Shown: positions 8,121-16,176 of the stretch, piece by piece
Layout: every line of letters starts with the position of its first letter
Numbering within the stretch: the stretch's first letter is position 1
NCBI GenBank assembly: GCA_039819665.1
Contig: JBCBRM010000041.1
Coordinates: 1-64,000 of the forward strand
DNA from: JAWPMV01 sp039819665
GTDB lineage: Bacteria > Bacteroidota > Bacteroidia > J057
Direction of reading: 5' to 3'
DNA: 64,000 nt
Notes under the pieces: generated by a model
Told to the model about the DNA's origin: nothing
Database searches by the model: none
Seen by the model: the letters and a program-made list of their open reading frames with translations, nothing else
Program-made: the position numbers and the translations under genes

Positions 8121-8960
8121 ATGATACTGAATTACCAAAAAATAGAGCTATTAGAGAAAATAGTTTTTGAAAGGGTGAAATTTAATCCTCCTTTGAAGGC
8201 AAATGAAATAATGCAGAATGAAGCCTGCTTGATTTATTCACTCAATGGTTCTTCTAAAATAGTTGGAGGCGAAGAAACTGAAACACTTGCCAGACAAGAC
8301 AGTGTATTAATGAAATGTGGAAATTTCATTAACCAATGGCACATGAAAGAAGAAACTACGGAAAATGAGGCCATAGCTATTCACTTTTACCCGGACGTAT
8401 TATCGCTCATTTTTGAAAATCAAATACCCGACTATCTATCGAAATCAGGGAACAATTCAGGTAAGGTTTTTCATAAAATTGAAAAGAACGAAATTCTCAA
8501 AAGCTATATAGATAGCCTATTAATCTATTTCGACAATCCAAGCCTTTTTACCACAGACGCCATTAAACTAAAGCTAAAGGAACTTATCTCATTACTTTAC
8601 AATATGAACAGCAATGGCATAAGAGAGCTACTGTCGAATTTGTTTAACCCTTCACATTTAGAATTTAAAAAAGTAATTGCTAAGCAGCTTTTTAACAATC
8701 TTTCATTAGAAGATTATGCCATGCTTTTGAATATGAGCCTTTCTACATTCAAGAGAAAATTCAAAGAGCTTTATAATACTTCTCCAGGTCAGTATATCTT
8801 GACTAAGAGACTTGAAAGAGCAGCTCAGCTATTGGGTTCTTCTAATCAACGCATCAGCGACATTTGCTATGATTGCGGATTTAGCGACTTGAGCAACTTC
8901 TCCAAGGCTTTTTCTAAAAGATATGGTTTTTCTCCAACAGAATATCAAAAAGGGCTTTGA
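8121..8960 (+). CDS. AraC-family transcriptional regulator
   Basis: A 279-residue regulator. The N-terminal 160 residues are a sensor-like region without a family I can name; residues about 180-278 form the double helix-turn-helix with SLEDYAMLLNMSLSTFKRKF and the second helix pair RISDICYDCGFSDLSNFSKAF followed by RYGFSPTEYQK, the standard AraC end. It leads a co-directional set with SRPBCC, SDR and DinB genes; the SRPBCC start is 100 bases downstream, so it probably regulates this set. Confidence 0.9.
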   Translation: MILNYQKIELLEKIVFERVKFNPPLKANEIMQNEACLIYSLNGSSKIVGGEETETLARQDSVLMKCGNFINQWHMKEETTENEAIAIHFYPDVLSLIFENQIPDYLSKSGNNSGKVFHKIEKNEILKSYIDSLLIYFDNPSLFTTDAIKLKLKELISLLYNMNSNGIRELLSNLFNPSHLEFKKVIAKQLFNNLSLEDYAMLLNMSLSTFKRKFKELYNTSPGQYILTKRLERAAQLLGSSNQRISDICYDCGFSDLSNFSKAFSKRYGFSPTEYQKGL

Positions 8961-9060
8961 GCTGATTTGCCAAATCAATGAACTTATTCACCAAATAGGT
9001 ACTCGCCATTCTTTGAATCTTTGTACTGTTCAAATATTTAATCATTTAAAAACAGTAAAA

Positions 9061-9471
9061 ATGAAAAGATTCATAAGTACACAACATGAAATCGCTGCTC
9101 CAATAGACAAGATATGGTCTAAAATTGCTCAGGGCGATGGAGTAGAATCATGGCTTCCAATCATCAAGTCGTCAACATTAGAAGCCGGTAATAGAAGATT
9201 CTGTGAAATGCATGAAGGTGGAAAACTTGAAGAGACCATCTTGGCATCTGAAGGCACAAAAACCTTTATGTACAGCATTGATAAGCAAGAGGCATTTCCT
9301 GCCAAAAATATTGTTGGCACAATGCGGGTAGAAAAATCAACTGAAGGTAATACAAAGCTTTTTTGGGATGTGGAAATGGAAGTTGAAGAAGATGAGGTAT
9401 TTGCTGAATTAAAAAATAACATTGAGCAGGTGTATCAAATGTCAGCTGCAAAACTCAGTGAAATAGCCTAA
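9061..9471 (+). CDS. SRPBCC-fold (polyketide cyclase-like) protein
   Basis: A 136-residue START/SRPBCC domain protein, a helix-grip fold that holds a small hydrophobic ligand. ATG 9061 (MKRFISTQHEIAAPIDKIWS) is chosen because the family always begins with this first strand followed by AP...IW; the open frame extends upstream into the AraC gene but has no reason to be used. No signal peptide. The bound ligand cannot be told. It is followed directly by an intrinsic terminator, so it may be the end of a short transcript with the AraC gene. Confidence 0.75.
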   Translation: MKRFISTQHEIAAPIDKIWSKIAQGDGVESWLPIIKSSTLEAGNRRFCEMHEGGKLEETILASEGTKTFMYSIDKQEAFPAKNIVGTMRVEKSTEGNTKLFWDVEMEVEEDEVFAELKNNIEQVYQMSAAKLSEIA

Positions 9472-9474
9472 TCA

Positions 9475-9513
9475 AAATAAGCCATCTCAAAATGTTGGGA
9501 TGGCTTATTTTTA
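9475..9513 (+). terminator. Intrinsic terminator after the SRPBCC gene
   Basis: AAATAAGCCATC (9475-9486) pairs perfectly with GATGGCTTATTT (9499-9510) across a 12-base loop and runs into a T-rich tail. This overlaps an in-frame ATG at 9492, which is why the SDR gene is started at 9528. Confidence 0.85.
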
Positions 9514-9527
9514 AAATTCAGAATAAG

Positions 9528-10340
9528 ATGAAAGATTTAAAAAATAAGTTTGGTTCTTGGGCAATAGTCACAGGTGCTTCGTCAGGAATCGGAAAGGAGT
9601 TTGCACGTCAATTAGCATCAAATGGTATTAACCTCATCCTATTTGCAAGAAGAGAAAATCTGTTAGAGGAATTGAGCAACCAGCTCAAAAATGATTATAA
9701 AATTCAAGTGAGATACAAAAAACTTGATTTAACCGAACAGGAGTTTGTTTCTACAATAGAAGATGTTTTGAAAGATATTGATGTTCGTCTTCTAATTTCT
9801 AACGCAGGAGCTGCCCATATGGGAGCATTCTCAAAAATTGCCATTGAAGACCTACAATCTATGGTCAGTTTAAATGTTACTGCTCAACTGAAAATCTCCC
9901 ATTGGTTCACCAGCCGTTTGATTCAAGAAAAGAAACAAGGAGGACTTTTATTGGTTTCATCAAGCATTGCGTATCAAGGTACTCCCTATGCGGCTAATTA
10001 CTCAGCAGGTAAAGCCTACATTTTGAATTTGGGTGAAGCTTTAAACTTTGAAATGAAAGAGCACAATATCAACGTTTCTGTTCTTGTGCCTGGTCCGACA
10101 GATGCACCAGGTTTGACGGAAAGAACTGATTCCAATATGAAGGACAATCTACCCATGAAACCCCAAGCAGTTGATGAATTGGTAAAAGAAGGTTTAGCTG
10201 CATTATTAAAAAACAAACCTTATCAATTAGGCGGTAAGATGAATAGAATGATGACAGGTATGATGGGCTTAATGATGTCCAGAGCAAAAGCATCTGTATT
10301 TTGGGGTAAAAAAATGAAGGAAATGGTTTATCTAACATAA
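9528..10340 (+). CDS. Short-chain dehydrogenase/reductase (SDR)
   Basis: A classical SDR of about 270 residues. TGASSGIG binds the nucleotide, with an FARR stretch after beta-2 that suggests NADP rather than NAD. NAG follows beta-4, and the catalytic Ser (SSSIAYQG), Tyr and Lys (YSAGK) are in place. The closest general type is the DltE/YkvO-like oxidoreductases. The start at 9528 places the Rossmann motif at the normal distance; the ATG at 9492 lies inside a terminator. The DinB-like gene starts six bases after the stop, so the two are co-transcribed. Substrate not known. Confidence 0.85.
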   Translation: MKDLKNKFGSWAIVTGASSGIGKEFARQLASNGINLILFARRENLLEELSNQLKNDYKIQVRYKKLDLTEQEFVSTIEDVLKDIDVRLLISNAGAAHMGAFSKIAIEDLQSMVSLNVTAQLKISHWFTSRLIQEKKQGGLLLVSSSIAYQGTPYAANYSAGKAYILNLGEALNFEMKEHNINVSVLVPGPTDAPGLTERTDSNMKDNLPMKPQAVDELVKEGLAALLKNKPYQLGGKMNRMMTGMMGLMMSRAKASVFWGKKMKEMVYLT

Positions 10341-10346
10341 GATTAA

Positions 10347-10784
10347 ATGGAAATTAAAGAAATCATCAAAAAATGGAAAGGTAATAAACGTTATACCCTC
10401 AAATTTGTAGAAGTAGTAACGGAAGAACAGTTATCATTCAAACCTATTGAAGGGACAAAAAGCTATCAATCTCAACTAAGCCATCTAACGACTTGGATGC
10501 GAACTCATAGCCGCTTCGTCACAGGGAAAGAATTGGTAAAGCCTAAAACTAAAACCAAAGAAGAGATACTTTTTTATTTTAGTGAATTCTTTGATGAGAT
10601 TTTAAAGTTCCTTGAAAATACCTCTCAAGAAGAACTCTCTGAAATAGTAGAAATGTGGTATGGAAAAGTCTCCAAGGAATCCATACTGATGACAATAGAC
10701 AATCATCTTTCGCATCATAGAGGACAGCTTGTAGTTTATTTAAGACTTATAGGAACTAAGCCTCCTTCCTATATTGGATGGTAA
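10347..10784 (+). CDS. DinB/YfiT-like four-helix protein
   Basis: A 145-residue protein of the DinB superfamily, small four-helix bundles that often bind a metal through three histidines and in some cases transfer thiols. Candidate ligands are in QLSHLTTWM (about residue 46) and NHLSHHRGQLVVYLR (about 120-130). The C-terminal LVVYLRLIGTKPPSYIGW is typical of the family. It is the last gene of the AraC-SRPBCC-SDR-DinB set and is followed six bases later by an attC-like element. Confidence 0.8.
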   Translation: MEIKEIIKKWKGNKRYTLKFVEVVTEEQLSFKPIEGTKSYQSQLSHLTTWMRTHSRFVTGKELVKPKTKTKEEILFYFSEFFDEILKFLENTSQEELSEIVEMWYGKVSKESILMTIDNHLSHHRGQLVVYLRLIGTKPPSYIGW

Positions 10785-10789
10785 AAAAC

Positions 10790-10864
10790 GGCATAAAACA
10801 ATGTGCAAAACGTCAATAGCCCCAATACGGTCGCTACGGCGTTTACACTGGTCGTTATACGCCA
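10790..10864 (+). repeat. attC-like recombination site candidate
   Basis: Directly after the DinB stop. GGCATAAAACAA (10790-10801) as left box, TGTGCAAAACG (10802-10812) as left arm, CGTTTACACTGG as right arm (10840-10851) and CGTTATACGCC (10853-10863) as right box. The arms pair with a bulge, as expected for L''/L' with extrahelical bases. The outer boxes GGCATAA and TTATACGCC are also complementary in part. This is one of the best attC-like elements in the window. Confidence 0.55.
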
Positions 10865-10977
10865 GGGAAAAGGTGTCAATCCGACTTGGAAGACCTTCAA
10901 AAAGTGCACTCTCTAGTGGCGAAAGCGCTATTTGAGAAGTTCAAGATTGTTTTACTAGACTTTACTAAACCAAACAT

Positions 10978-13137
10978 ATGCAACAAATCTCTTTTTGGCG
11001 AAGCTGGGTAGTGGCAGGCTTACTAATGGCGATGCCCGTAGCACTCACAGCACAGGAAGCAGAGCTCAGGCTTGATGACCTCTTCGCAACGCCAAAACTG
11101 ACGGGAACCACCCCGTCCCAGCCTGCGTGGGCACCGAACAGCGAGCACTTCGCCTTTTCCTGGAGCGAAGCAGGAAATCCTGGGCGTGGCCTCTGGGTAT
11201 CCACAAACGATGGGAAGGAAGTGCGCCTCAGTTCCAAGACGGCATCCGCCTCAGTGCGCGATATTGTCTGGACCGACGCGAACACAATCATCAGCCTGCG
11301 AGGGAACCACCTATGGCAGACATCGCTGATCCAGGGAGAAGACCTCCTGTTTATGCCCGTCGAGGCAGGTGCACATAATCTATCGATATCGCCAAGCGGC
11401 AAGCAAGCGGCATACATTCGGAACGGTGACCTCTGGCTTGCTGACTTCTCTTCCAAACAGAATCGCCAGCTCACCGAGATCGGCATCGCCAGTCTCTCGA
11501 GTTTACGCAAAGGGCGCTACAGCCGACCGGAACGTGAAATCGGTCCAGGCATCTGGAGTGGGCCAACATACAAGTGGTCCCCGGATGGCAAGACAATCGC
11601 TTTTCACGCCGTTGACCGACGCGAGATGCGAAAGGTGCCGTTCCCGGATTACCTCGCTACCGAAACCAATCCCAATGAGGTACGCCGTGGTTACCCAGGC
11701 GATCCAAACGAGATTCGCAGGATTGGGCTGTTAGATGTAGAAAGCGGTAACATTGTGTACCTCGATTTGCCAGATCCGTACGCCAACCAGATCATCGACT
11801 TCAACTGGTCAGCGGACGGTGCTCTGCTGGTTGATATCGCATCCGATACGGCAGTTGAGCGTAAGTTGTTCGTCCTTGCACCGGGAGAAAGTACATTGCG
11901 CGAGATTTGGCGAGGTGTTCGAGAGAGCCGCATGTACACATCCTTTGGATCTAGCTGGCATCCGGATGGAAAGAAGGTCGTTTTCTTAAGCGATATGCGT
12001 GATCGCTACGGCCTTTATACAATCGATGCCTCAGCGTCCAGGGATCGTCCGCAGCTCCTGACAGATCCATCCTACGATGTACTGTCCGCCCCAAGTATTG
12101 CGGGTGATGCACTCTTTTATGCAGGCAATGGCGTTAATCCCTACGAACAACACGTGTATCGCCTGAATTTGTCCGGTGGCGATCCCGAGCAGCTGACACG
12201 TCTTTCTGGCCGGAATGTTGGCTACCCCTCACCAGATGGCCGACACTTGGTGTTCATGCACAGCAACGATACATCACCGCCTGAGCTTTACGTGCTAAGC
12301 AGCGAGGGGGGTGAGGCTAGGCGAGTAACTCACTCGCCCTTGCCCGCTTTTACGGAGCGAAGTTGGGCGGCTGCAGAATACCTTAGTTTCCCCAGTCTTG
12401 TGGATGACTACACGCTGCATGCCCGGATTCTGAAACCTACCAATATGCAGCCCGGCAAGAAGTATCCCGTGCTATTTGGGCCCGTGTATTCGAATACAGC
12501 GAGGAACCGCTGGGCCGGTAACTACAGCCTCGTACAGCAGCTGTTGGCCAAGAAGGGATATATTATCGTGCAGGTGGATTCACGTGGTAGCACCGGTTAT
12601 GGCCGGGCATTCCGTGAAGAGTTCCTGCTGGGCTTTGCCGACCAGGACATTGAGGATTATGCGAGTGCCGTTGCCTACATGGAGTCACTGGATTATGTTG
12701 ATCCTGATCGCATCGGCATATGGGGCAGCAGTTACGGCGGTACACTCTCCGTTTATTCGCTCTTGATGAAGCCGGGCTTATTCCAGGTGGGTGTTGCTGC
12801 AGCGGCAGCTGTTGACCCAGTGTTCTTTGGCACGGACGACGTCGCGATTGTTCGTCGCCCACAGACACAGCCGGAGATCTTCGAAAGAAAAGCGCTAAAC
12901 TATGCAGCGAATCTGGAGGATAAACTCCTGTTCATCCACGGCATCCAGGACCATGTGGTACCATTCAAGACGACGGCCGTGTTAGCTGAAGAACTGATTA
13001 AACAGGGCAAGGACTTCGACTTTGCGTTTGCACCGGGTGCGACCCATGGATGGAGCCGTGAGCGGAATTACGATCGCTACCTATTTGGCAAGATAATCGA
13101 ATACTTTGACCGACACCTGGCCATGCCGTCTGAGTAG
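10978..13137 (+). CDS. S9 prolyl oligopeptidase-family peptidase, GC-rich and likely acquired
   Basis: A 719-residue secreted serine peptidase. Residues 1-25 are a signal peptide (ending ALTAQ). About 40-460 form a WD40-like beta-propeller resembling DPP IV and TolB repeats, and 480-719 the alpha/beta-hydrolase domain with GSSYGG (Ser585), QDHVV (Asp658) and THGW (His690). DPP IV-type enzymes release dipeptides after proline, but a tri- or acylaminoacyl peptidase cannot be excluded. Base use is strikingly unlike the neighbours: rich in G+C with GC-ending codons, so recent transfer from a GC-richer bacterium is likely. It lies between an attC-like element and a gene fragment. Confidence 0.9.
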   Translation: MQQISFWRSWVVAGLLMAMPVALTAQEAELRLDDLFATPKLTGTTPSQPAWAPNSEHFAFSWSEAGNPGRGLWVSTNDGKEVRLSSKTASASVRDIVWTDANTIISLRGNHLWQTSLIQGEDLLFMPVEAGAHNLSISPSGKQAAYIRNGDLWLADFSSKQNRQLTEIGIASLSSLRKGRYSRPEREIGPGIWSGPTYKWSPDGKTIAFHAVDRREMRKVPFPDYLATETNPNEVRRGYPGDPNEIRRIGLLDVESGNIVYLDLPDPYANQIIDFNWSADGALLVDIASDTAVERKLFVLAPGESTLREIWRGVRESRMYTSFGSSWHPDGKKVVFLSDMRDRYGLYTIDASASRDRPQLLTDPSYDVLSAPSIAGDALFYAGNGVNPYEQHVYRLNLSGGDPEQLTRLSGRNVGYPSPDGRHLVFMHSNDTSPPELYVLSSEGGEARRVTHSPLPAFTERSWAAAEYLSFPSLVDDYTLHARILKPTNMQPGKKYPVLFGPVYSNTARNRWAGNYSLVQQLLAKKGYIIVQVDSRGSTGYGRAFREEFLLGFADQDIEDYASAVAYMESLDYVDPDRIGIWGSSYGGTLSVYSLLMKPGLFQVGVAAAAAVDPVFFGTDDVAIVRRPQTQPEIFERKALNYAANLEDKLLFIHGIQDHVVPFKTTAVLAEELIKQGKDFDFAFAPGATHGWSRERNYDRYLFGKIIEYFDRHLAMPSE

Positions 13138-13399
13138 ATGTTTGCAGAGGTCTTGTTGCAAGACGTAAAGGAAGGCCGGGCAGATGTTTAGCGCGCCGCA
13201 TAGCAAGGCCATTAACTACCGACCGAATTCTAAGCTTGTTATGGCCGGGCCGTCAGGCTGTGCGAGAAGTTATTGCCTGGGAATTAAAGTCGAAATAACC
13301 TAGTGGGTAATCAAAACAATAAGCGATGGGACACTGAGAAGGCAACAATAGAGCAGAGCCGCTACGGCTGTATCTGGAGCAAGTCATCCGGACGGATAA
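13138..13399. other. Mixed-composition intergenic DNA after the S9 peptidase
   Basis: The first 130 bases keep the high G+C of the peptidase and then the composition drops. AAGGCCAT (13205-13212) and ATGGCC (13241-13246) can pair, with GTTATGGCC at the right end, which could be the remains of the peptidase's own recombination site. No T-rich terminator is visible. Confidence 0.3.
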
Positions 13400-13534
13400 T
13401 CCAAATGGGCAAAAGCAAAAAGAATACAGACGGATTTAAGAATAAATAATCCAGAAGAACATCAAGCAGCCTATTACCTATTTGAAGTATGGAGACTTAA
13501 AAGAATTGGAAGAAAGAATAAAAAAAGCATATAA
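13400..13534 (+). pseudogene. C-terminal gene fragment, unknown
   Basis: An open frame of 44 codons with no start codon ends at TAA 13532-13534. Its end, INNPEEHQAAYYLFEVWRLK, has the look of a real helical protein terminus. A second frame (KYGDLKELEERIKKAYN) also looks helical, so the assignment of frame is uncertain. Immediately after the stop comes TAACACAAGCTA ... TAGCT, a possible truncated attC-like end that runs into the stop codon of the convergent LysR gene. Confidence 0.35.
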
Positions 13535-13558
13535 CACAAGCTATGTGGTCGGCCGTAG

Positions 13559-14518
13559 CTATAGCGCCTTCCGAAAATATGGAGAATCATCCCATCTTAC
13601 TTTTCTAAATTGTTTATTTGATTTTAGATTATCAGGTAAACTTTCCCAAATCGCTTCACTCATTTTCTCCAATAATAATTTCTTATTGAATCTTTTGGAA
13701 ATAACCAATCCAACTTCTCTTACGGGTATAGGTGGTTTAAATTGTTTGACAATCTTTTCTTTCTTTTGGTGAATGACAGATAATTCTGGGACAATGGCAA
13801 TTCCAGCACTTACTCTAATTAAATTTTTCAATGTTTCTATAGAAGTAATTTCAAAATTCACTTTTCGATGAATGGCTTTAGTAGACTTGATATTGCATAT
13901 ATTCAGTAATTGCGCATTGTAGCAATACTCATTTTTTAAGAGTAACAAATCAGATATATCCGACTTACTGATCTCATAGTATGGGTCATCAATTTTTGTA
14001 TGGTCTGGATTCAAATAGACAACAAAGGGTTCTGAAAAAACTGGAAACTCTTTGAGTTTATTGTTTCCTGTTGGAGTGGACATTAATGCAATATCTATTT
14101 CTCCATTTTCTAAATTTTCCATCAATTCGACCGTAGAATATTCTTTAATGAAATACTCTATTTTAGGAGTTTTCTGCATTAGATTTTCAATAACAAGGGG
14201 AATCAAATAAGGAGACAATGTTGAAACGACACCAAGTGTTATCTTTCCTTGAAGCTTATTTTTTGTATCAATAACAAAGTCTTTGATACCTTCTATTTCT
14301 TGTAATACTACTTTAGCTCTTTTAATGATTTCTTTTCCTGAAGGCGTTGGCTTTAAAGGCACCTTGCTTCGATCAAAAATTAAAACTCCAATTTCTTCTT
14401 CCATTTTTTTAACCTGAATCGTCAACGCAGGTTGAGAAACTGAACATACTTGTGCTGCCTTAGCAAAGTGCCTCTCCCTATCAAGTGCAAGGATATATCT
14501 AAGCTGTTGAATTGTCAT
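13559..14518 (-). CDS. oxyR: OxyR-like LysR-family regulator
   Basis: A 319-residue LysR regulator: winged helix (1-60, with HFAKAAQVCSVSQPALTIQV) and a periplasmic-binding-like sensor domain. Two cysteines, Cys199 and Cys208, are separated by eight residues (CYNAQLLNIC), exactly the positions of the redox pair in E. coli OxyR (C199/C208). This supports a peroxide- or disulfide-sensing regulator. No catalase or peroxiredoxin is adjacent; the divergent gene is an esterase. An inverted repeat in the shared promoter is a candidate operator. The symbol is given for the family; it may be a paralogue and not the main OxyR of the cell. Confidence 0.75.
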   Translation of the reverse strand: MTIQQLRYILALDRERHFAKAAQVCSVSQPALTIQVKKMEEEIGVLIFDRSKVPLKPTPSGKEIIKRAKVVLQEIEGIKDFVIDTKNKLQGKITLGVVSTLSPYLIPLVIENLMQKTPKIEYFIKEYSTVELMENLENGEIDIALMSTPTGNNKLKEFPVFSEPFVVYLNPDHTKIDDPYYEISKSDISDLLLLKNEYCYNAQLLNICNIKSTKAIHRKVNFEITSIETLKNLIRVSAGIAIVPELSVIHQKKEKIVKQFKPPIPVREVGLVISKRFNKKLLLEKMSEAIWESLPDNLKSNKQFRKVRWDDSPYFRKAL

Positions 14519-14530
14519 GATTATAAATTA

Positions 14531-14552
14531 TAATTATCAAATATAATAATTA
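14531..14552. promoter_or_regulatory. Candidate OxyR-like operator in the divergent promoter
   Basis: TAATTAT (14531-14537) and ATAATTA (14546-14552) form a perfect inverted repeat with an 8-base spacer, in the 106-base gap between the LysR gene and the esterase. LysR-type regulators usually bind such T-N11-A dyads and repress themselves while activating the divergent gene. The region is very AT-rich, so chance is possible. Confidence 0.4.
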
Positions 14553-14624
14553 TTAATTTGATTGATGAGCCAATGCTGCTCATTTTTACATGGTAAATAA
14601 TTAAATCATCTAAAAAATATCCGT

Positions 14625-15653
14625 ATGAAAAATGCAACTAATTCAGCAGCCGAAATTGCACGTGCATCTTTAGCGAGTGCACAAATTGAAACCACTTTAG
14701 TTGGTAATTATGGGGTAGAAAAAGATACCAGAGAATTTCTTAAAGCAGTTCATGGAGACCCTAATGCCCCACAAATTTATGAGTTGCCTATTGAAGAAGC
14801 TCGCAATGTTCTTGTTGGAGCACAAACGGGAGAGTATGAAAAATTAGCAGTTGACATCGAAGAAAAAGAAATCACACAAGATGGCACAACCGTTTCCATT
14901 CGGATAGTCAAACCTAAAAACAATAAGGAAGCGCTACCTGTATTGATGTATTTCCACGGAGGGGGTTGGATTTTAGGAAATGATTTTACCCATGACCGTC
15001 TCGTTAGAGAATTAGCAGTCGGAGGAAATGTAGCAGTCGTTTTTGTTAATTACACACCAACGCCGGAAGCCGTTTATCCACAAGCCAATGAAGAAGCCTA
15101 TGCAGCTACTAAATGGATAAAAGCCAATGGTAAATCCGTAGGCCTGAATACCCATAAATTAGGAGTAGCAGGAGATAGTGTTGGGGGCAATATGGCTATT
15201 GCCGTTACCTTAATGGCAAAAGAACGAAAAGGACCTGAGATTGATTTTCAAGTGCTTTTCTATCCGGTAACTGATGATAATTATAATACTTCCTCTTACC
15301 TGCAATTTGCGAACGGGCATTTCCTTTCTTTGAATGCAATGATCTGGTTTTGGGATGCCTATACTCCAGATAAAAGTGTTCGTAGAGAGATTACAGCTAC
15401 GCCTTTACATGCTACTTTAGAACAATTAAAAGGGCTTCCTGAGGCATTGGTGATAACCGCTGAGAATGATGTTTTAAGAGACGAAGGAGAGGCCTATGCT
15501 AAAAAGTTAAATGCCGCAGGTGTGAAAGTAACCACTACGAGATATGTCGGTACTATTCACGATTTTGTTATGTTGAATCCTATTACACATACTCCAGCAG
15601 CAAGAGCCGCAATCAAACAAGCATCAGAGGCCATCAGAACAAATTTGCATTAA
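14625..15653 (+). CDS. Alpha/beta hydrolase of the hormone-sensitive lipase group
   Basis: A 342-residue cytoplasmic esterase. HGGGW (His111 onward) is the oxyanion-hole signature of the HSL (bacterial family IV) esterases, the nucleophile is Ser185 in GDSVGG, and the acid and base are Asp282 (ENDVLRDEGE) and His312 (IHDF). Such enzymes hydrolyse short-chain esters. It is divergent from the OxyR-like regulator and probably under its control. A strong hairpin terminator follows at once, then an attC-like site, so regulator plus esterase form a complete module. Confidence 0.85.
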   Translation: MKNATNSAAEIARASLASAQIETTLVGNYGVEKDTREFLKAVHGDPNAPQIYELPIEEARNVLVGAQTGEYEKLAVDIEEKEITQDGTTVSIRIVKPKNNKEALPVLMYFHGGGWILGNDFTHDRLVRELAVGGNVAVVFVNYTPTPEAVYPQANEEAYAATKWIKANGKSVGLNTHKLGVAGDSVGGNMAIAVTLMAKERKGPEIDFQVLFYPVTDDNYNTSSYLQFANGHFLSLNAMIWFWDAYTPDKSVRREITATPLHATLEQLKGLPEALVITAENDVLRDEGEAYAKKLNAAGVKVTTTRYVGTIHDFVMLNPITHTPAARAAIKQASEAIRTNLH

Positions 15654-15664
15654 GAAGAAACTAA

Positions 15665-15692
15665 AAGAAGGGGGAATTTCCCCCTTCTTCTT
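15665..15692 (+). terminator. Hairpin terminator after the esterase
   Basis: AAGAAGGGGG (15665-15674) pairs perfectly with CCCCCTTCTT (15680-15689) over a 5-base loop, 12 bases after the stop codon. The T-tract is short (CTTAAATCATTT), but the stem is strong. Confidence 0.7.
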
Positions 15693-15777
15693 AAATCATT
15701 TAAGATTGACCTAATATCGTATACCTTATCTTTTTTCAATAAATTTAAGCTAAAGAATTAAAAGAAATAAAGATTGT

Positions 15778-15846
15778 GCCTAACAATGTATACCTGGCTA
15801 AACCACCCATTCGGTATGGTAAATCAGGTATACAAACCGTTAGAAA
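15778..15846 (+). repeat. attC-like recombination site, best example
   Basis: GCCTAACAA (15779-15786 region) as left box, arm TGTATACCTG (15787-15796), a 28-base loop, arm CAGGTATACA (15825-15834), a three-base spacer and CGTTAGA (15838-15844) as right box. The arms pair perfectly over 10 bases, and the TAACA/CGTTAG boxes fit integron R''/R' boxes in sequence, order and spacing. It follows the OxyR/esterase module. Without the integrase in view, attC identity is an inference. Confidence 0.6.
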
Positions 15847-16176
15847 ACATAAAATACGCCAGCAATTCTTTGCGCATTCGTTGATTAAATGAGTATATAA
15901 TACTCCTTAATAAATAATTAGACGAGTTTAGAATTCATAACATCTGAACAGAAAGATAAACTCGCATAAAACTTGTTGGATTCCTTCGAGGATTTAGAAT
16001 TCTTCATACTAAATGAATCTAAATTATGATCTAGAGAGATTGATACGAAATAATGAAAGACTGGATAATCAACCTTCCAAATTGTATCTTGGAATAGAAA
16101 GTGAGCCCAATATCCCTCTCCAATCAATCTCAACTGCCAGATCTTATCCAAACTACTACAGCTAATTACCCGCCAT
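15847..16176. other. Intergenic DNA upstream of the GntP gene
   Basis: About 330 bases, AT-rich, without a convincing gene. An opposite-strand frame of 118 codons overlaps it and the GntP start but has no family features and is probably chance. No clear promoter consensus or terminator found. Confidence 0.35.

Noticed and set aside
10978..13137. Overlapping ORFs in other frames of the GC-rich peptidase
   Set aside because: They are shadow frames caused by high G+C, without motifs or start signals.
13482..13772. 96-codon plus-strand frame
   Set aside because: Most of it lies antisense to the LysR gene; only its first 17 residues look protein-like.
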